Shown here: positions 46,002 through 57,566 of the stretch, piece after piece
Layout of the letters: every line of letters begins with the position of its first letter
Numbering within the stretch: position 1 is the first letter of the stretch
Assembly: GCA_015178975.1 (NCBI GenBank)
Contig: WHVD01000003.1
Span: 1,943,584-2,007,583, forward strand
Direction of reading: 5' to 3'
DNA length: 64,000 nucleotides
From: Hysterangium stoloniferum
Taxonomy: Eukaryota > Basidiomycota > Agaricomycetes > Hysterangiales > Hysterangiaceae
The notes under the pieces: model-generated
Databases searched by the model: none
What the model was told of the DNA's origin: nothing
What the model saw: the letters and a program-made list of their open reading frames with translations, nothing else
Position numbers and translations under genes: made by a program

Positions 46002-46057
46002 AAAAAGAGAGAGAGAGAGAGAGAGAAGGAGAAGGAGAAGGAGAAGAAGAAGAGAGC
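46002..46057 (+). repeat. Purine microsatellite upstream of oxidase gene
   Basis: A (GA)n run followed by (GGAGAA)n-like units, about 190 bp before the start codon. Purine/pyrimidine tracts are common in fungal promoters, so a role is possible but unproven. Confidence 0.6.
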
Positions 46058-46244
46058 GCTTGCGCATCAAATGATAGTGGATGACTCCCCGTAGCTCTAC
46101 GGGTTCGACCACAAGTTCTACTCTCTGTCACTTGTCACAACCTGCCAGTTTGACACGGAACTCATAATTCTAACGCTACGCAGATTCATCTAGTCTAAAT
46201 ACCTTTTTCTGAACTAGTTTGCAACAGATCAGAGGGTAACCACT

Positions 46245-48388
46245 ATGCTTCGCTCAGTGCTCCAACGGTTAGCATTTTCCTTACTTTTGTCCTTGATGCT
46301 TTCATTAGTTTCAGGGAGGTCAACACCTCAATGTTTCACACAACCAGGTGACCCACGCTTCCCAACGGCAGCAGAACTCGCCAGCTTTAATACAACAATC
46401 CACGGTCGCCTGATGAATGTCGTGCCCTCAGAAAAATTTTGTCGGTCCCTTGGTGGGTGCTCTGATGCTAAGTGGTCCGATGGAAATTTCAGAAATGATA
46501 TCATCGGCGCGATGCTTCAAGTAAGTCTGTCCAAACAGAAATGACGTTCTACTACTCGATTATTGATGTCGTTTGTAGTATAATTGGGAACAGGTAATAC
46601 TGTTTTGATCACCAAATAACGTCACAAGTAGGGATGTTGATCATCACCATTTTTATGTTAGGATTATACTTCTACTTCCCCCTCGCTTTGCTTGCGCAAT
46701 GGGACCGCTTGTGGACAGGGGAATGTACCAATACTTGGTGTGAATACCACTACTGTAGAACATATTCAGGTAATATACCCTTATTTCTCTTGATCACATG
46801 TTGATATCCCACCGTCAAGGCTTCTGTGCGATTCGCAAAAATTCATAACCTGAAAGTTGCCATCAAAGCCTCCGGTCACGATTTTTTGGGTCGTTCCACC
46901 GCGAAAAATTCTTTCCTCATATGGACGCGCCATCTTTTGAATGTGACTTTTCATGATTCATTCACAGTTGGTGGTGTCGATCAAGGGAGTGTTGTCACCG
47001 CTGGGAGTGGCGTTGGATTCCACACGTTATACGCGCTCACAAAAGAACAGGGGAAAATCTACGTGGGTGGCACGGCTGCCTCAGTTGTTGCCTCTGGCGG
47101 ATACGTCCAAGGAGCTGGTCACTCTGCGTTGTCTCCAACATTCGGTCTCGCCGCCGATAATGCCTTGCGTGCGCCATATTTTCCTTGGATGAAAACAGCC
47201 AACTAATCACGTCTCCACAGAGTTTGAGATAGTAGTTGCGAACGGCACGCTATTGACTGTCAACTCAGCTTGTAATTCCGATCGTGAATTATTTAATTTC
47301 AGCTGCAACGTGTGTCTCTAATACACTATACTTTCAGTTTTTTGGGCCTTACGTGGTGGAGGTGCCGGTAGTTGGGGAGTCATAGTTAGCACGACATTCC
47401 GCACGTTCCCCAGCTTCAATGCTGTCCATCACTCAGCGATCATCATCGCCAATAATACGGATAAAGTCGCTCAGTTAGTCACAGTACACGCGAAACATAT
47501 CTTTGATTGGGACACGCTTCACCCAGGCCAATATTTTACCTGGTATGCGACTCCACCCACCTTCACCTGGACTATTGATACCTTTTTCCCGAACACTACT
47601 ATTTCTGCAGCAACAGCGGCTTTCACACCATTCCTGAACGATATCACGTCACTTGGTTTTAATGCCACTCTCTCATCCGAGCTGTTGCCCATTAACGATT
47701 TATTAGGCGCAGCGACGACGGACCTTGGCGGTTTAGAGATACTTGGATCCAGGCTACTTCCCTCATCAACCTACATAAATAATGCCACTCAGATTGGTGA
47801 TGTCACCAAGCGATTGTTTGACGAGGGTGTTACAGGGTAAGTAATGTCTTATTACATGGATAGGTGTCTGATGTACCATTGTGCAGGGTCCTAGGGTGTT
47901 TGGTCGCTGGAGGTTTGTCCTGCTCAGTCTATGATATAATACCCTCCTGAAAAATTTTAATTTGCCCCTCAGGACAGGTATCCAGGAATGCACATATTGA
48001 CTCTGCAGTTCACCCCAAGTGGCGAACAGCTAAGACCAATGTAAGGGGCCGGTATACCTTCATATTTCATTAGATCAATTAACATTTTCCCTAGATGATT
48101 ATCACTCAGGTCTGGAACGAATCAACTACCCCTGGTGAGGTTGAAGTTATCCGTGAAGCCATGACGAACAAGAACGTTCCCCTTCTTGCAGCCTTAGCTG
48201 GCCCTGACAGCGGTGCTTATTCAAATGAGGCTGATGTCCGCGAGCCTAACTTCCAGACGACATTTTTTGGTCCGAACTATGGTCGCCTCAGCCGTATCAA
48301 GAAAGTCTATGATCCAGACGCGATGTTTATCGTACCCGCTGGAGTTGGATCGGATAATTTCAACGCGGATACATTGTGTAAAGATTAA
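46245..48388 (+). CDS. Secreted FAD-linked oxidoreductase (berberine-bridge-like)
   Basis: Flavoprotein oxidase of the BBE/PCMH FAD-binding family; such fungal enzymes oxidise alcohols, sugars or secondary metabolites outside the cell. The substrate cannot be told. Nine exons with consistent phases: 46245-46520, 46579-46593 (15 bp), 46662-46769, 46820-47168, 47221-47283, 47338-47836, 47887-47912, 47973-48040, 48095-48388; introns 50-68 bp; 565 residues, normal for the family. Residues 1-24 are a signal peptide (LAFSLLLSLMLSLVSG). FAD-domain motifs: SGHDFLGRS with His about 153, the likely covalent FAD site; GGYVQGAGHSALSPTFGLAADN, here without the second flavin-linking Cys; WALRGGGAGSWG. The C-terminal BBE motif is near residues 505-555 (NFQTTFFGPNYGRL). 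No lesion seen. Start chosen because it opens the signal peptide. Confidence 0.9.
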
Positions 48389-49069
48389 TGTATGGGAGGT
48401 ATCTGGAGGTTTGCGAGATCGAGGACCTAATGGAAGTATCGTAGTTTTTTGGCAGAAACATATAATCACGAAGCCTTGAAGCTTCGAAATCCATGTCGAT
48501 ACCATTTTTCTGCAACTTTATCATATGTGAGGGCCATTCCCGAACTTTTGTTCCAGACAAGTATATGCGCTGCTCCGTCTGTCAAGATAGCCCATCTTTT
48601 TAGTTCGGTGGCAGTGGCCCTAATTACTCGCTGCATCGACGCTATCATGAGACGGTTCCCAAACTCTCAGAGGAGAAGTTAACTGCGAACGCCGCTCATA
48701 AAATCTATTTCGATGGTATATATGTATTCTAGGAATAAAATGGGATCGATATTTTGGATTCACCTAGCTACAGTTGTACCCGCCCCGCAAGTCCCACTTC
48801 TGCTGTGAGAGCGCCGTCCCTGATCATCATATTATGGTGTCAAGATGTATGTTGCAAGAAATTTTGGGATTTATTGATATTTGTGTTGCAAGCCGTTGAG
48901 GACGCTTGCGGCTTTGCTGGGTTCCTTTTGGGGTATACCATTTTAGCAAGTAGTATACATTAGGATATTCACAACCGACTATACAGAACTTGAAAGTAGC
49001 TTAGTAATTTGAACTTAACTTGGTCTGTTCATATACACCGTATATTTTCAACAGGAAGTAGTAGAGTTA
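48389..49069. other. 3' flank of oxidase gene
   Basis: No gene recognised; presumably 3' UTR and intergenic. An AATAAA-like signal (GGAATAAAATGG) lies near 48732. Confidence 0.4.
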
Positions 49070-49330
49070 CTGCAAGTGTTTATAATTCCAGCCAATATTT
49101 ATCTCGTGATCACAGTCAGTTTTTACTTGTAAATATGTATTCCTGGCTCAGAATGCTACTTAGATGTATCAGAAATGTCATTACCGCTGATACAACAACT
49201 TCAAATTCACGGTTTATTTTAGCCAGCCCACTCCACCTCCCCCCTCTTTTGAGCTCTAATGAACACTGTTTTCATGGCCTAAAGCCCAACTCAGTCCTGT
49301 CTCAAAAGTGTTTTTCCCTCTACACCACAG
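49070..49330 (+). repeat. Island flank repeat, right copy
   Basis: Diverged direct copy of 44800-45200 (see there). It is shorter and lacks the hairpin block at 44875. Confidence 0.65.
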
Positions 49331-49582
49331 GTATGTATAGGCCAGATGGTAGAGTTCACCCCACACAGTGGTATAACAAATATAATTTCTACCCAAATTA
49401 TCAGTAGGTTAAGTAATGAAGAGGGAAACTAAATGTGTGTAATGTACCTCAGTCAACATGTTAGGTGAGAATTGACTGAGGTATTGGGTATCAGTTGGCA
49501 AGTAATTATAATGAATTGGAGCAATAGGAATTGATATGACACAGGGAAGGAACAAATGACTGTGAGGCAAAGTAGAGAAATG

Positions 49583-50110
49583 TGTTAAGCTCTGGGTTTA
49601 TGGGTGGGTCTCTGGGGGAAACCCATGGATAATCCAGATGGCAGGTAGGATTTGACTTCAGCTTATGTGCTGCACCCTCACACATTTGTTGTGTCCAACT
49701 TCAGATGGGGGAAATGGGAATCCAAGGAGGTCCAGGAATATGCAAGGTCAAGGGCAGGAGACCCAGTGGTTCTGAGAATATGCTATGTCAAGTTGGAATG
49801 CCTGTGGACTCCAGGAATACACTGGTACCAGATTCTTAGAGTGAGAGATAAAATACTAGGTGTGCTAAGTTGATTTTATGATCAGATTGTAAGTACATGT
49901 TTGACTAGACTATATAGAGCTAGAGATTATTGCACTACAAATCTGGTGAGACAAAAAGACAAAAAGGGCAAACAAGAAGAGACTAGGCATACCATACTAG
50001 GGACAAGGGTCAAGATGGAATGGGAATGAACACAGGAGTCATAATAAACAAGATGTCAAATGGGTTTAGGGGTAGATTGGGACAAAGATCTTCAAGTGTC
50101 TAAATCCAGC
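49583..50110 (-). mobile_element. LTR-E relic
   Basis: Starts TGTTAAGCTCTGGG on +, carries the box GACTTCAGCTTATGTGC near 49660 and GTAAGTACATG..CTATATAGAG near 49890, parallel to 41777-42345. Confidence 0.5.
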
Positions 50111-50675
50111 CTTGTCCAACTCAGACTGATATATGCAAAGCTGTATGGTTGGGTAGGGGGAGAGCATTAGCTCTCCACGTAAGTGTGGGAAGACTTGCCA
50201 CTCGGGAGGGCAGGCATCTCCATGCTTCTACAACTTCACAATAATAATCCAATAAAATCCAATTACTCTCGATCCATAAAAATTGTTTATTACTGTATTA
50301 ATAATGTTCTCAGCATGAGGGCGAGGGTGGGTGGGTACACTAATTCAGAAAGACTAAAGGAATTATGATGTGGAATGAGTGAAAATTATAATGACTGTAA
50401 ATCGATCATCGTCATCGGGAAGCAGGAGGCGTGGGAGTCCTCCATTTGCTCAACTGGATGTTGAGTGTTGCACTTTCCCAGCAAGTGTGGGATCATGTGA
50501 CACTTGACACTAACCCTGGACTGGGTGGAGCCTGGTTGGTGAATCATAGAGTCTGAGGCAGAGTCAGAGTCAGAGGGAAAATCAGAATCAGAGGCTTTGA
50601 ATGATGTCATATTACATAATTGAAGTTGGAATCTATTTATAATAGGCTAGTTTTTCTAGTTTTTGGGTGGCTGGG
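50111..50675. other. No recognisable gene
   Basis: Contains an array rich in GAGTCAGAG-like units near 50550-50595. The minus-strand frame over it (50610-50386) encodes a Ser/Asp-rich stretch without a domain. Confidence 0.35.
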
Positions 50676-50710
50676 TATGAAGAGTTGTAGAAGTTCAGAC
50701 TGTTCGATAT

Positions 50711-51517
50711 TGTTACGACCAGACAATCCCGCCAGACTCTGGGCACTAACTTGTACACCCCCACGCCCTACATGCACCAAATGTCTGTTTATAGGATTTC
50801 CCGCCTGGACTCCGTATGTCAAGACTTGTTACATTTGACCTCATTACGACACATATCAGTCACCGGACTTCCCCTGGACTCCATCTCTGTCTATGTCCGT
50901 CTTCGTCCCACGCATCAGTCACCGGACCCCACTCAGAATCCCGTCACCACTCTAATCGAGCCCCGTTCCCATTTTAGTCAAATGACCTGTCACTCCCGCT
51001 CTGTTTCCCGTTATGGGTTATGCTTTGTCACGATTTGGACTCCGCTCTGTTCCGTCCTGTTCCTAACACCAAACTTGGTGTTTATTATTCCTGTTTTATG
51101 TTTTGTTAGTTTTGTTTCATCATTACTGGATTTGGTATGTCATTCACTCCACGGTCTATGTATATAAACTGGCAGATGTTGTACATACAATCCAGTCAGA
51201 AAATTAGCTTAGATTCCCCCCAGTAATCTAATCCATTTTCTGCTCTAAACCCTTGCTTGATTCACACCGCTCGCACTAGTCGGAGTCCACGGGCTCTGGC
51301 GCATCTATCTCTCTCAACTATCTTGACTCACGACCCACGACCTCCGACCTATGACCTACGACCCACGAACCCCGCCCGGACTCCCCGGGATTCCCGTCCA
51401 CCTGTTCGAAATTGGACAACATGATCTAGTGAGGGCACAGCCTATAAGCTGAAGCCAAGTCCTACCAGATATCCTGCAGGTTTCTCCAGAGACCCACCCT
51501 GTGTGTGTATCCTAACA
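50711..51517 (+). mobile_element. Solo LTR, family A (A3)
   Basis: 807 bp, TGTTACGACC...GTATCCTAACA, TSD GATAT at 50706-50710 and 51518-51522. A clear promoter: TATATAAA at 51161-51168 and, about 30 bp later, the predicted transcript start GTCAGAAAAT at 51195-51204. A heptamer array (GACCYAYG type) lies near 51325-51370 and the conserved box near 51440. Confidence 0.92.
51195..51204 (+). promoter_or_regulatory. LTR-A transcript-start / self-priming box
   Basis: GTCAGAAAAT, about 30 bp after a TATA box; reverse complement of the post-LTR sequence ATTTTCTGAC of family A (minus strand 56379-56370). Confidence 0.6.
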
Positions 51518-51690
51518 GATATATGAAGAATGTTGATCTTCTAGGTATGACTAAGTTATATTGACAATCAAAGTACAATATAAGTGAAAAGGGGAATAAT
51601 CACTGTAAGCAACCATAAGAGAGCTGAGGTGATTATGACAAATAAAGGAATTGACCCTTATGGTACAACTCAGATGAAAGACTCCAATGG

Positions 51691-53990
51691 AATAGAGGGG
51701 TGAATATCGGGGAGACTATCCAGGAATAGAATGGTATATAGGTTGAAAAATATAAAACCATTCCAAGGAAATGCTGGAGTTCCACTATTTTAGTGGGTGG
51801 GGCCAGCTCCAATATAGTGGAAACTTTCTCTTGGTGAGTTGAGAACCTGAGTTGAGATACCTTGTGTCCAAGCAGAAGGATAGAGTTGTACCCTACATAA
51901 CATTTCTTTGGAGAAAGTGTTATGCCAACTGTGATGATGGCCTGTAATACTTGATCCAAATGATCCAAATGAGTGTCCCAGATCTTAGAAAAATCACAAT
52001 ATCATCTATATAAACCAAGCAGAAAATCCATAGATAAGGCACAAGTACAGCTGGCATAATGCATTGAAAAATTGAGGGTCTGTTTCTTAGTCCAAATGGT
52101 ATCCATTTAAATTTCCACAGTCCTCTATGGGATCTGAAGGCAGTTTTCAGTTTGTCTTCTTCTAGCATCTCTAGTTAAATCCTGCTAGTGTGTCCAAGGA
52201 GGACAAAATGTTGGATCCAGATAGGGCTTGCATTATTTCAGATTGAAATGGTAGCAGAAACTCATCAGGAATGGTGAGACTGTTTAGTTTTTGGTAGTCT
52301 ATCACCACTTGGGGCTTTACATCAATAGACGATGGAGGCCAGTGCTCCCCATGAGCTTTTAGATGCTCAATGACCCCTTGTTGGAACCAGGTATCCATGT
52401 GTTCATTGATAACTTTTCTGTTGGCTGGGGAAGTCTGGAACATGGGCATCGAAATTGGCTGCATGTCACTCTTCAAGGAGATGCTAGCTTTAACATTGAC
52501 TTGTCCTAGTCATCCATTGACCCTGAAAGCCTGAAAGTTCTTAGTCAATATAGAATTAAGATGGGGTGAGATGTTGGCAGGGATGTCAGGTCCTAAATTG
52601 ACCAGTTTATGTAAGTCCTTAGAGCAAAGCTTCTCAGTAGTAGCGACTTCTGAAGTCTTCGGACCCATGGGGTTGAAATCAACCATTGCATAATGCTCAA
52701 AGGATGGCTTGAATGATTGAGGGTTGAGAATTTGGTCCTCTTCTATCTTGGAAAGGCTCTCAATGAGATGAGTGATCTTCATTCCAGTAGACTGCATCAT
52801 CTGTCTTTCCATGGATGATATGGGTGTCTGGGCCCACTTGCTGGCATCATGGATTAATAGTTTCTCCTCTCCTGATAATCCAGGGCATTAGGGATGGGTT
52901 AGTGAGGAGTACCATGTCTCTTTGCTTAGAGATCACAGTAGTGGGAGCTGCAAGTATTGAACCATCATCATTTTGCAGCATAATACCCTCAACTATCCAT
53001 TCATTGCCTGCAAGGTCTCTGACATAAATGGGTATCAGTCTTGCTGATTCTGGTTCAATTGTGCAGTCCTCTAGTGCTCATGCAACTCTTTCTGTGTGCA
53101 CCCCTTTGTCTGGGCTGGAAGTTAATTTGGGCTGATTGCCAGGTCATTCTTCAAAGGGGGCTTTACTAATTGAGAAGGTTAGGGGCTGTGACTCCTTTGA
53201 AGAACTGGCTGGGATGGATCCCATTCTTCCAGGGAGGATCAACCTGGATCCTAATGGTTGCTCTCTCAGAGTCCCGATTTCATAATTAATGTGAAATTCT
53301 TTCCCTAGGAGGATTGGTACAGTCATTCCTCTGATGACATATATCTCAGCTGTAAATCTGAGTAGTACTCCATTCTCATCCTCAAGATAGATGTGGATGT
53401 TGACATATCCCAAAACCTTAGCATTACCAGTGAGTTGAATAAGATGCAGTTTAAGACCCTGTTTCAATTTTGGTTGACTTTCTAATCCCTTGTAGATGTC
53501 TTCTAAGATTAGAGATAGATCAGCTCCAGCATCCAGTCTGATCTTAACTAGTTTGGAGGAGTTTGAGCTCCCTATACACCCATATACTGTACATGTAGTG
53601 CAGAAATTCCTATACAGGAGTAACTGCTCAGAGGGTCCCTTTTTCAGTAGATGATGGCCATATCTTGCTTCATTATTCGACTAGGTTGTGGGTACTGTAT
53701 TCTAGGCCTTTTGCTCTCCTTTTCCAAGGCTAACTTGACATCCCTTCTGAAGTGTCTGCTAGTAGGTTCAGTAGGAGCATCCCCTACAGTGGCATCATCA
53801 TCTTCTTCCTCAGAGTCTGAATCCTCACAAGTCATTATTAAGATTCCTTCAATTGAGAGGGATCCTCTATGAGGCAGTCCTTACTGGGGAGTCTGGATTG
53901 ATTAGCAAATGCCTCTTCATCTATGACTTCTTCAATAGATAAGTGTGGAAGTGTGGGAACTACTTTAAACTCAGACATACTATTTACATG
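51691..53990 (-). pseudogene. Gypsy C2 gag-protease-RT remnant
   Basis: Second, older copy of the C family. From about 53990 leftwards: acidic linker (IEEVIDEEAF-like), a Lys/Arg block (ESKRPRIQYPQPSR), protease (LDAGADLSLI), PILLGKEFHINYEI, then the segment leading to RT with a TGA at the position equivalent to C1 11087, and RT fragments in three frames: QPISMPMFQTSPANRK, PQVVIDYQKLNSL, AFRSHRGLWKF, VYIDDIVIF, LSPKKCYVGYNSILLLGHK. It ends in the connection domain, where it joins LTR sequence; RNase H and integrase are deleted and Gag is 5'-truncated. No frameshift exists at the C1 Gag/RT break. Confidence 0.85.
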
Positions 53991-54059
53991 TATATATTTG
54001 TTTGTACTAACAAATAATGGCCATTATTCTATGATTTGACTGAGATCCTAGTCATCAGT

Positions 54060-54285
54060 TCAAAAGTGAAAAAACCTTTTCCATGGTATTGCTGTTTTAA
54101 ATTGATCATATCTCTACACCCTGTGGCCCAAATCACATGACCCAGGGAGCAATCCTGTAGCCAAGGGTATGTACTATGTATGACTCCACCAAAGCTAAGC
54201 GGAATTCCCACACTGTAAGGTGGTGCACTTCACACACTGCATTTGGGGTTTGCATGGAAAGGGTTTTTGGAGTCACTGTACATAT
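54060..54285. repeat. T3-type terminal inverted-repeat relic
   Basis: Ends with AAAGGGTTTTTGGAGTCACTGTA (a T3-family terminus split here for length: AAAGGGTTTTT, GGAGTCACTGTA) and has an inner inverted motif GTGAAAAAACCTTTTCC near 54067. One arm of a T3-like transposon or a MITE; its partner was not found. Confidence 0.5.
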
Positions 54286-54739
54286 CTCAAAAGTCCTTGT
54301 TATGTATTTTAGTGATTTTTTCCTTTAATTTCCCCTCCAAAAACAAAGAGAATTGAGAAATTGAATTAAAATGTATTTATAAAACTTATAAAACTTTGTA
54401 TACATATTCTTCAGAGATAAATTGAATTCTGACAATTTATTTCATATTTTTAGAGTCAAATATAAGCTAGATATGAATTTAATTCTGTTTTGTTTTAATA
54501 AAATAAATTCATCAGCCATGAAAGAGCACGTGATATTCACATGACATTTCAAACTCCGACAAGGACAAAATGCAATGTGAAATAATCACACATAATCAAG
54601 GCAATATATATTTATATATTATTATAATAAAATAGTATTATAATAAACTAAAAGTAAATATAATAACTATATAATAATATCAAACTGGCCACCTGGCGCT
54701 TATTACACAGCGTGCGGGAAAATTGTCACAAGGACGTGT

Positions 54740-54815
54740 GACAGTCACAAAGGCGCATGAAAGTCACAAAGGTGCATGACAGTCACAAAGGCGCGCAAAA
54801 GTCACAAAGGCACGC
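54740..54815. repeat. 19-bp minisatellite, four units
   Basis: Four units of 19 bp sharing AGTCACAAAGG (with GCGCAT/GTGCAT/GCGCGC/GCACGC). It abuts the truncated end of the A2 gag fragment. Between 54286 and 54739 the DNA is very AT-rich with no gene. Confidence 0.8.
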
Positions 54816-56345
54816 GACAATGGACGATATAGTCCGTGATGCGCTGCATGTCCTTCATATGAAGATTTGTGAGACTATTCTCGGCTTCTCCTGTCAGGTC
54901 ATACGGGACAAAGTTGGTTTCAAGCTCCTCAACAAAAGCCTCCCAATTGTCGAGCCAGAGTGGCTCTTCCTCGGAAATCCCACTAAAAGCTGGTTCGAAC
55001 CATTTCAATGCGGATCCCGACAAATATGAAAGTGCGTAGTTGACTTTTCAGGAGTCCGTTGTTAGGATACACACACAGGCCAGGTCTCCGGAGAAACCCG
55101 CAGGATATCCGGTAGGACTTGGCTTCAGCTTATAGGCTGCGCCCTCACTAGATCGTGTTGTCCAATTTCAAACGAACGGACGGGAATCCCGGGGAGTCCG
55201 GGTGGGGTTCGTGGGTCGTAGGTCGTAAGTCGGGGGTTGTGAGTCGTGAGTCGGAGGTCGTGGGTCGTGAGTCGAGTTGGTTGAGAGTGATAGATGCGCC
55301 GGAGCCCGCGGGCTCCGACTAGTGAAAGTGATGTGAATCAAGTAAGGTTTTAGAGTGGAAAATGTTATTAGATTACTGGGGGGAATCTAAGCTAATTTTC
55401 TGACTGGATTGTATGTACAACATCTGCCAGTTTATATAGACCATGGAGTGAATGACATACCAAATCCAGTAATGGCGAAACGAAACTAACAAAACATGAA
55501 ATGGGAATAGTAAACACCAAATTGGTGTTAGGAACGGAATGGAATGGAGCGGAGTCCGAATCGTGACAAAGCATAACCCATAATGGGAAACAGAGCGGGA
55601 GCAGAGTCCTAAATCGTGACAGGTCATTTGACTAAAATGGGAACGGGGCTCGATTAGAGCAGTGACAGGATTCTGAGCGGGGTCTGGTGACTGATGCGTG
55701 GGACGAAGATGGACATAGACAGAGACGGAGTCCGGGGGAAGTCCGGTGACTGATATGTGTCGTAATGAGGTCGAACATAACGAGTCTTGACGTGACGGAG
55801 TCCAGGCAGGAAATCCTATAAACAGACGATTGGTGCTTGTAGCGCGTGGGGGCGTACAGGTTAGTGCCCGGAGTCTGGCGGGATTGTTCGGTCGTAACAT
55901 CCGTGGAGAATGCGGCAGAACGATCACGGAAATTGAAGTGACATTGCATGAGGAAAGTAGAGAGTTTGTTTGGGTTGGAACCCATGAAGGGTTCCGGAGC
56001 ATTGACTTTTGACTGTGGAGGTTCTTGTTCCTTTTTCTTTTGTTCTTAGAGCAGGTGCGTCATGAATTTATCTATAGTACCTGCTAAAAATTCAGAAGTA
56101 GGATCCCCCAAGTGCGGTCGTTGAACAGGTGGAGGATTTTCGACATCTTTGCCCTTGTCAGGGGCCACAGATTCGTCCTCATGCTCGGATTCGTCCTGGT
56201 TTTCCAGGACTTCTTCGATATGGGCTTCTTCCGTGGTTTCTGACTGGTTCGCAAGCGTCTGACTGGTATACAAAGTTAATGGGGAATGAAGAGTCGACGG
56301 TCCAGGTAATGATGCCTGTGTGCATGTATTTCTTCTTGGTGGCAT
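54816..56345 (-). pseudogene. Gypsy A2 gag remnant, split by an LTR
   Basis: Starts at 56345 (MPPRRN..., like the B1 Gag start), acidic middle region, TAA at about 56046, then PEPFMGSNPNKL and FLMQCHFNFRDR. LTR-A2 (55060-55899) interrupts it. Beyond the insertion the same frame resumes with one TGA at 55048-55050 (Arg in the B1 homologue) and then KWFEPAFSGISEEE, AFVEELETNF and QRITDYIV. Homologous to B1 Gag residues about 145-245. Truncated at 54816 before the zinc knuckle. Confidence 0.85.
55060..55899 (-). mobile_element. Solo LTR, family A (A2b)
   Basis: 840 bp; TSD TCCGT at 55055-55059 and 55900-55904. Minus strand TGTTACGACCG...ATCCTAACA. A long GTCGTGA-like heptamer array lies at 55204-55276. 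Confidence 0.92.
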
Positions 56346-56369
56346 AATGAAAACAATCTGTGAGTGTTA

Positions 56370-56379
56370 GTCAGAAAAT
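56370..56379 (-). other. Family-A self-priming PBS
   Basis: On the minus strand the LTR end CCTAACA is followed by GT and then ATTTTCTGAC, the exact complement of the LTR-A box GTCAGAAAAT. No tRNA-like TGG is present at the LTR edge. Confidence 0.65.
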
Positions 56380-56381
56380 AC

Positions 56382-56536
56382 TGTTAGGATACACACACAG
56401 GGCAGGTCTCCGGAGAAACCCACGGGATATCCGGTAGGACTTGGCTTCAGCTTATAGGCTGCGCCCTCGCTAGATCGTGTTGTCCAATTTTGAACAGGCA
56501 GAGGGAATCCCGGGTGTAATGTATTTAGGGGATTCT
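56382..56536 (-). mobile_element. Truncated 5' LTR of A2
   Basis: The gag-proximal ~130 bp of LTR-A (TGTTAGGATACACAC on +, conserved box near 56438) followed after CCCGGG by about 24 bp of unrelated filler, then the 3' LTR of A1. Its promoter half is missing. Confidence 0.8.
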
Positions 56537-57357
56537 TGTTAGGATACACACTCAGGCCGGGTTTCCGGAGAAACCCGCGGGATATCCGGTAGGACTTGGC
56601 TTCAGCTTATAGGCTGCGCCCTCGCTAGATCGTGTTGTCCAATTTCAGACAGGCGGACGGGAATCCTGGGGAGTCCGGGCGGGGGTTCGTGGGTCGTGAG
56701 TCGTAGGTCGTGAGTCGAGAGTCGTGAATCGAGATAGTCGAGAGAGATAGATGCGCCGGAGCCCGTGGGCTCCGACTAGTGCGAGCGGTCTGATAAGAGT
56801 AGGGTTTTAGAGAGGAAAATGTATTAGATTACTGGGGGGGAATCTAAGCTAATTTTCTGACTGGATTGTATGTACAACATCTGCCAGTTTATATAGACCG
56901 TGGAATGCATGACATACCGAATCCAGTAATAATGAGACGAAATGAGCAAAACATAAAACGGGAATAGTAAACACCAAATTGGTGTTAGGAACGGGACGGA
57001 ACGGAGCGGAGTCCGAATCGTGACAAAGCATAACCCATAACGGGAAATGGAGCGGGAGCGGAGTCCTAAATCGTGACAGGTCATTTGACTAAAACGGGAA
57101 CAGGGCTCGATTAGAGCGGTGATGGGATTCTAAGCGGGTTCCAGTGACTGATGCGTGGGACGAAGACGGACATAGACAGAGACGGGGTCCGGGGGAAGTC
57201 CGGTGACTGATATGTGTCTTAATGAGGTCGAACGTAACGAGTCTTGACGTAATGGAGTCCGGGCGGGAAATCCTATAAACAGACGATTGGTGCTTGTAGC
57301 GCGTGGGGGCGTACGAGTTAGTACCTGGAGTCCGGCGGGATTTGTCCGGTCGTAACA
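56537..57357 (-). mobile_element. 3' LTR of gypsy A1
   Basis: 821 bp. On the minus strand the polypurine tract AAAGGGAGG (57370-57362) and ATAC precede TGTTACGACC. Heptamer array at 56692-56735. No TSD with the left flank, consistent with rearrangement next to A2. Confidence 0.88.
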
Positions 57358-57507
57358 GTATCCTCCCTTTATGCCGAAGTCCAAAAGAGGCTCTAGACCT
57401 AAATAAGGTTCTTGTCGGCTACGCGCATGTGTCAAAAGTCATGTCAGTTACACGTATGTGTCAAAGAGTCATGTGATCTGGAAGGTAAGGTTCAAACGCG
57501 ATGAGCC

Positions 57508-57516
57508 TATATAAAA
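57508..57516 (+). promoter_or_regulatory. TATA box of the antisense gene in A1
   Basis: TATATAAAA 59 bp before the ATG at 57567, on the strand opposite to A1 pol. Confidence 0.45.
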
Positions 57517-57566
57517 AATTGAAAAATAGAAATTTCTTCTTCTTTATTACCCCCATCTTCGTCACT

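Larger units (their letters stand above)
50676..51690 (-). mobile_element. LTR of gypsy C2, interrupted
   Basis: Minus-strand C-family LTR: TGAAGAGTTG..GACTGTTCGATAT near 50678-50710, then after the nested LTR-A, GATATATGAAGAATG and TTGACCCTTATGGTACAACTC near 51650. It runs directly into RT sequence at about 51690, showing an internal deletion. Confidence 0.65.

Noticed and set aside
46090..46125. tRNA-like GGTTCGACCAC with a preceding stem
   Set aside because: The B-box does not continue to a proper T-arm and no A-box or acceptor stem fits.
50386..50610. Minus-strand Ser/Asp-rich 74-codon ORF
   Set aside because: Explained by a GAGTCAGAG-type simple repeat; no supporting motif.
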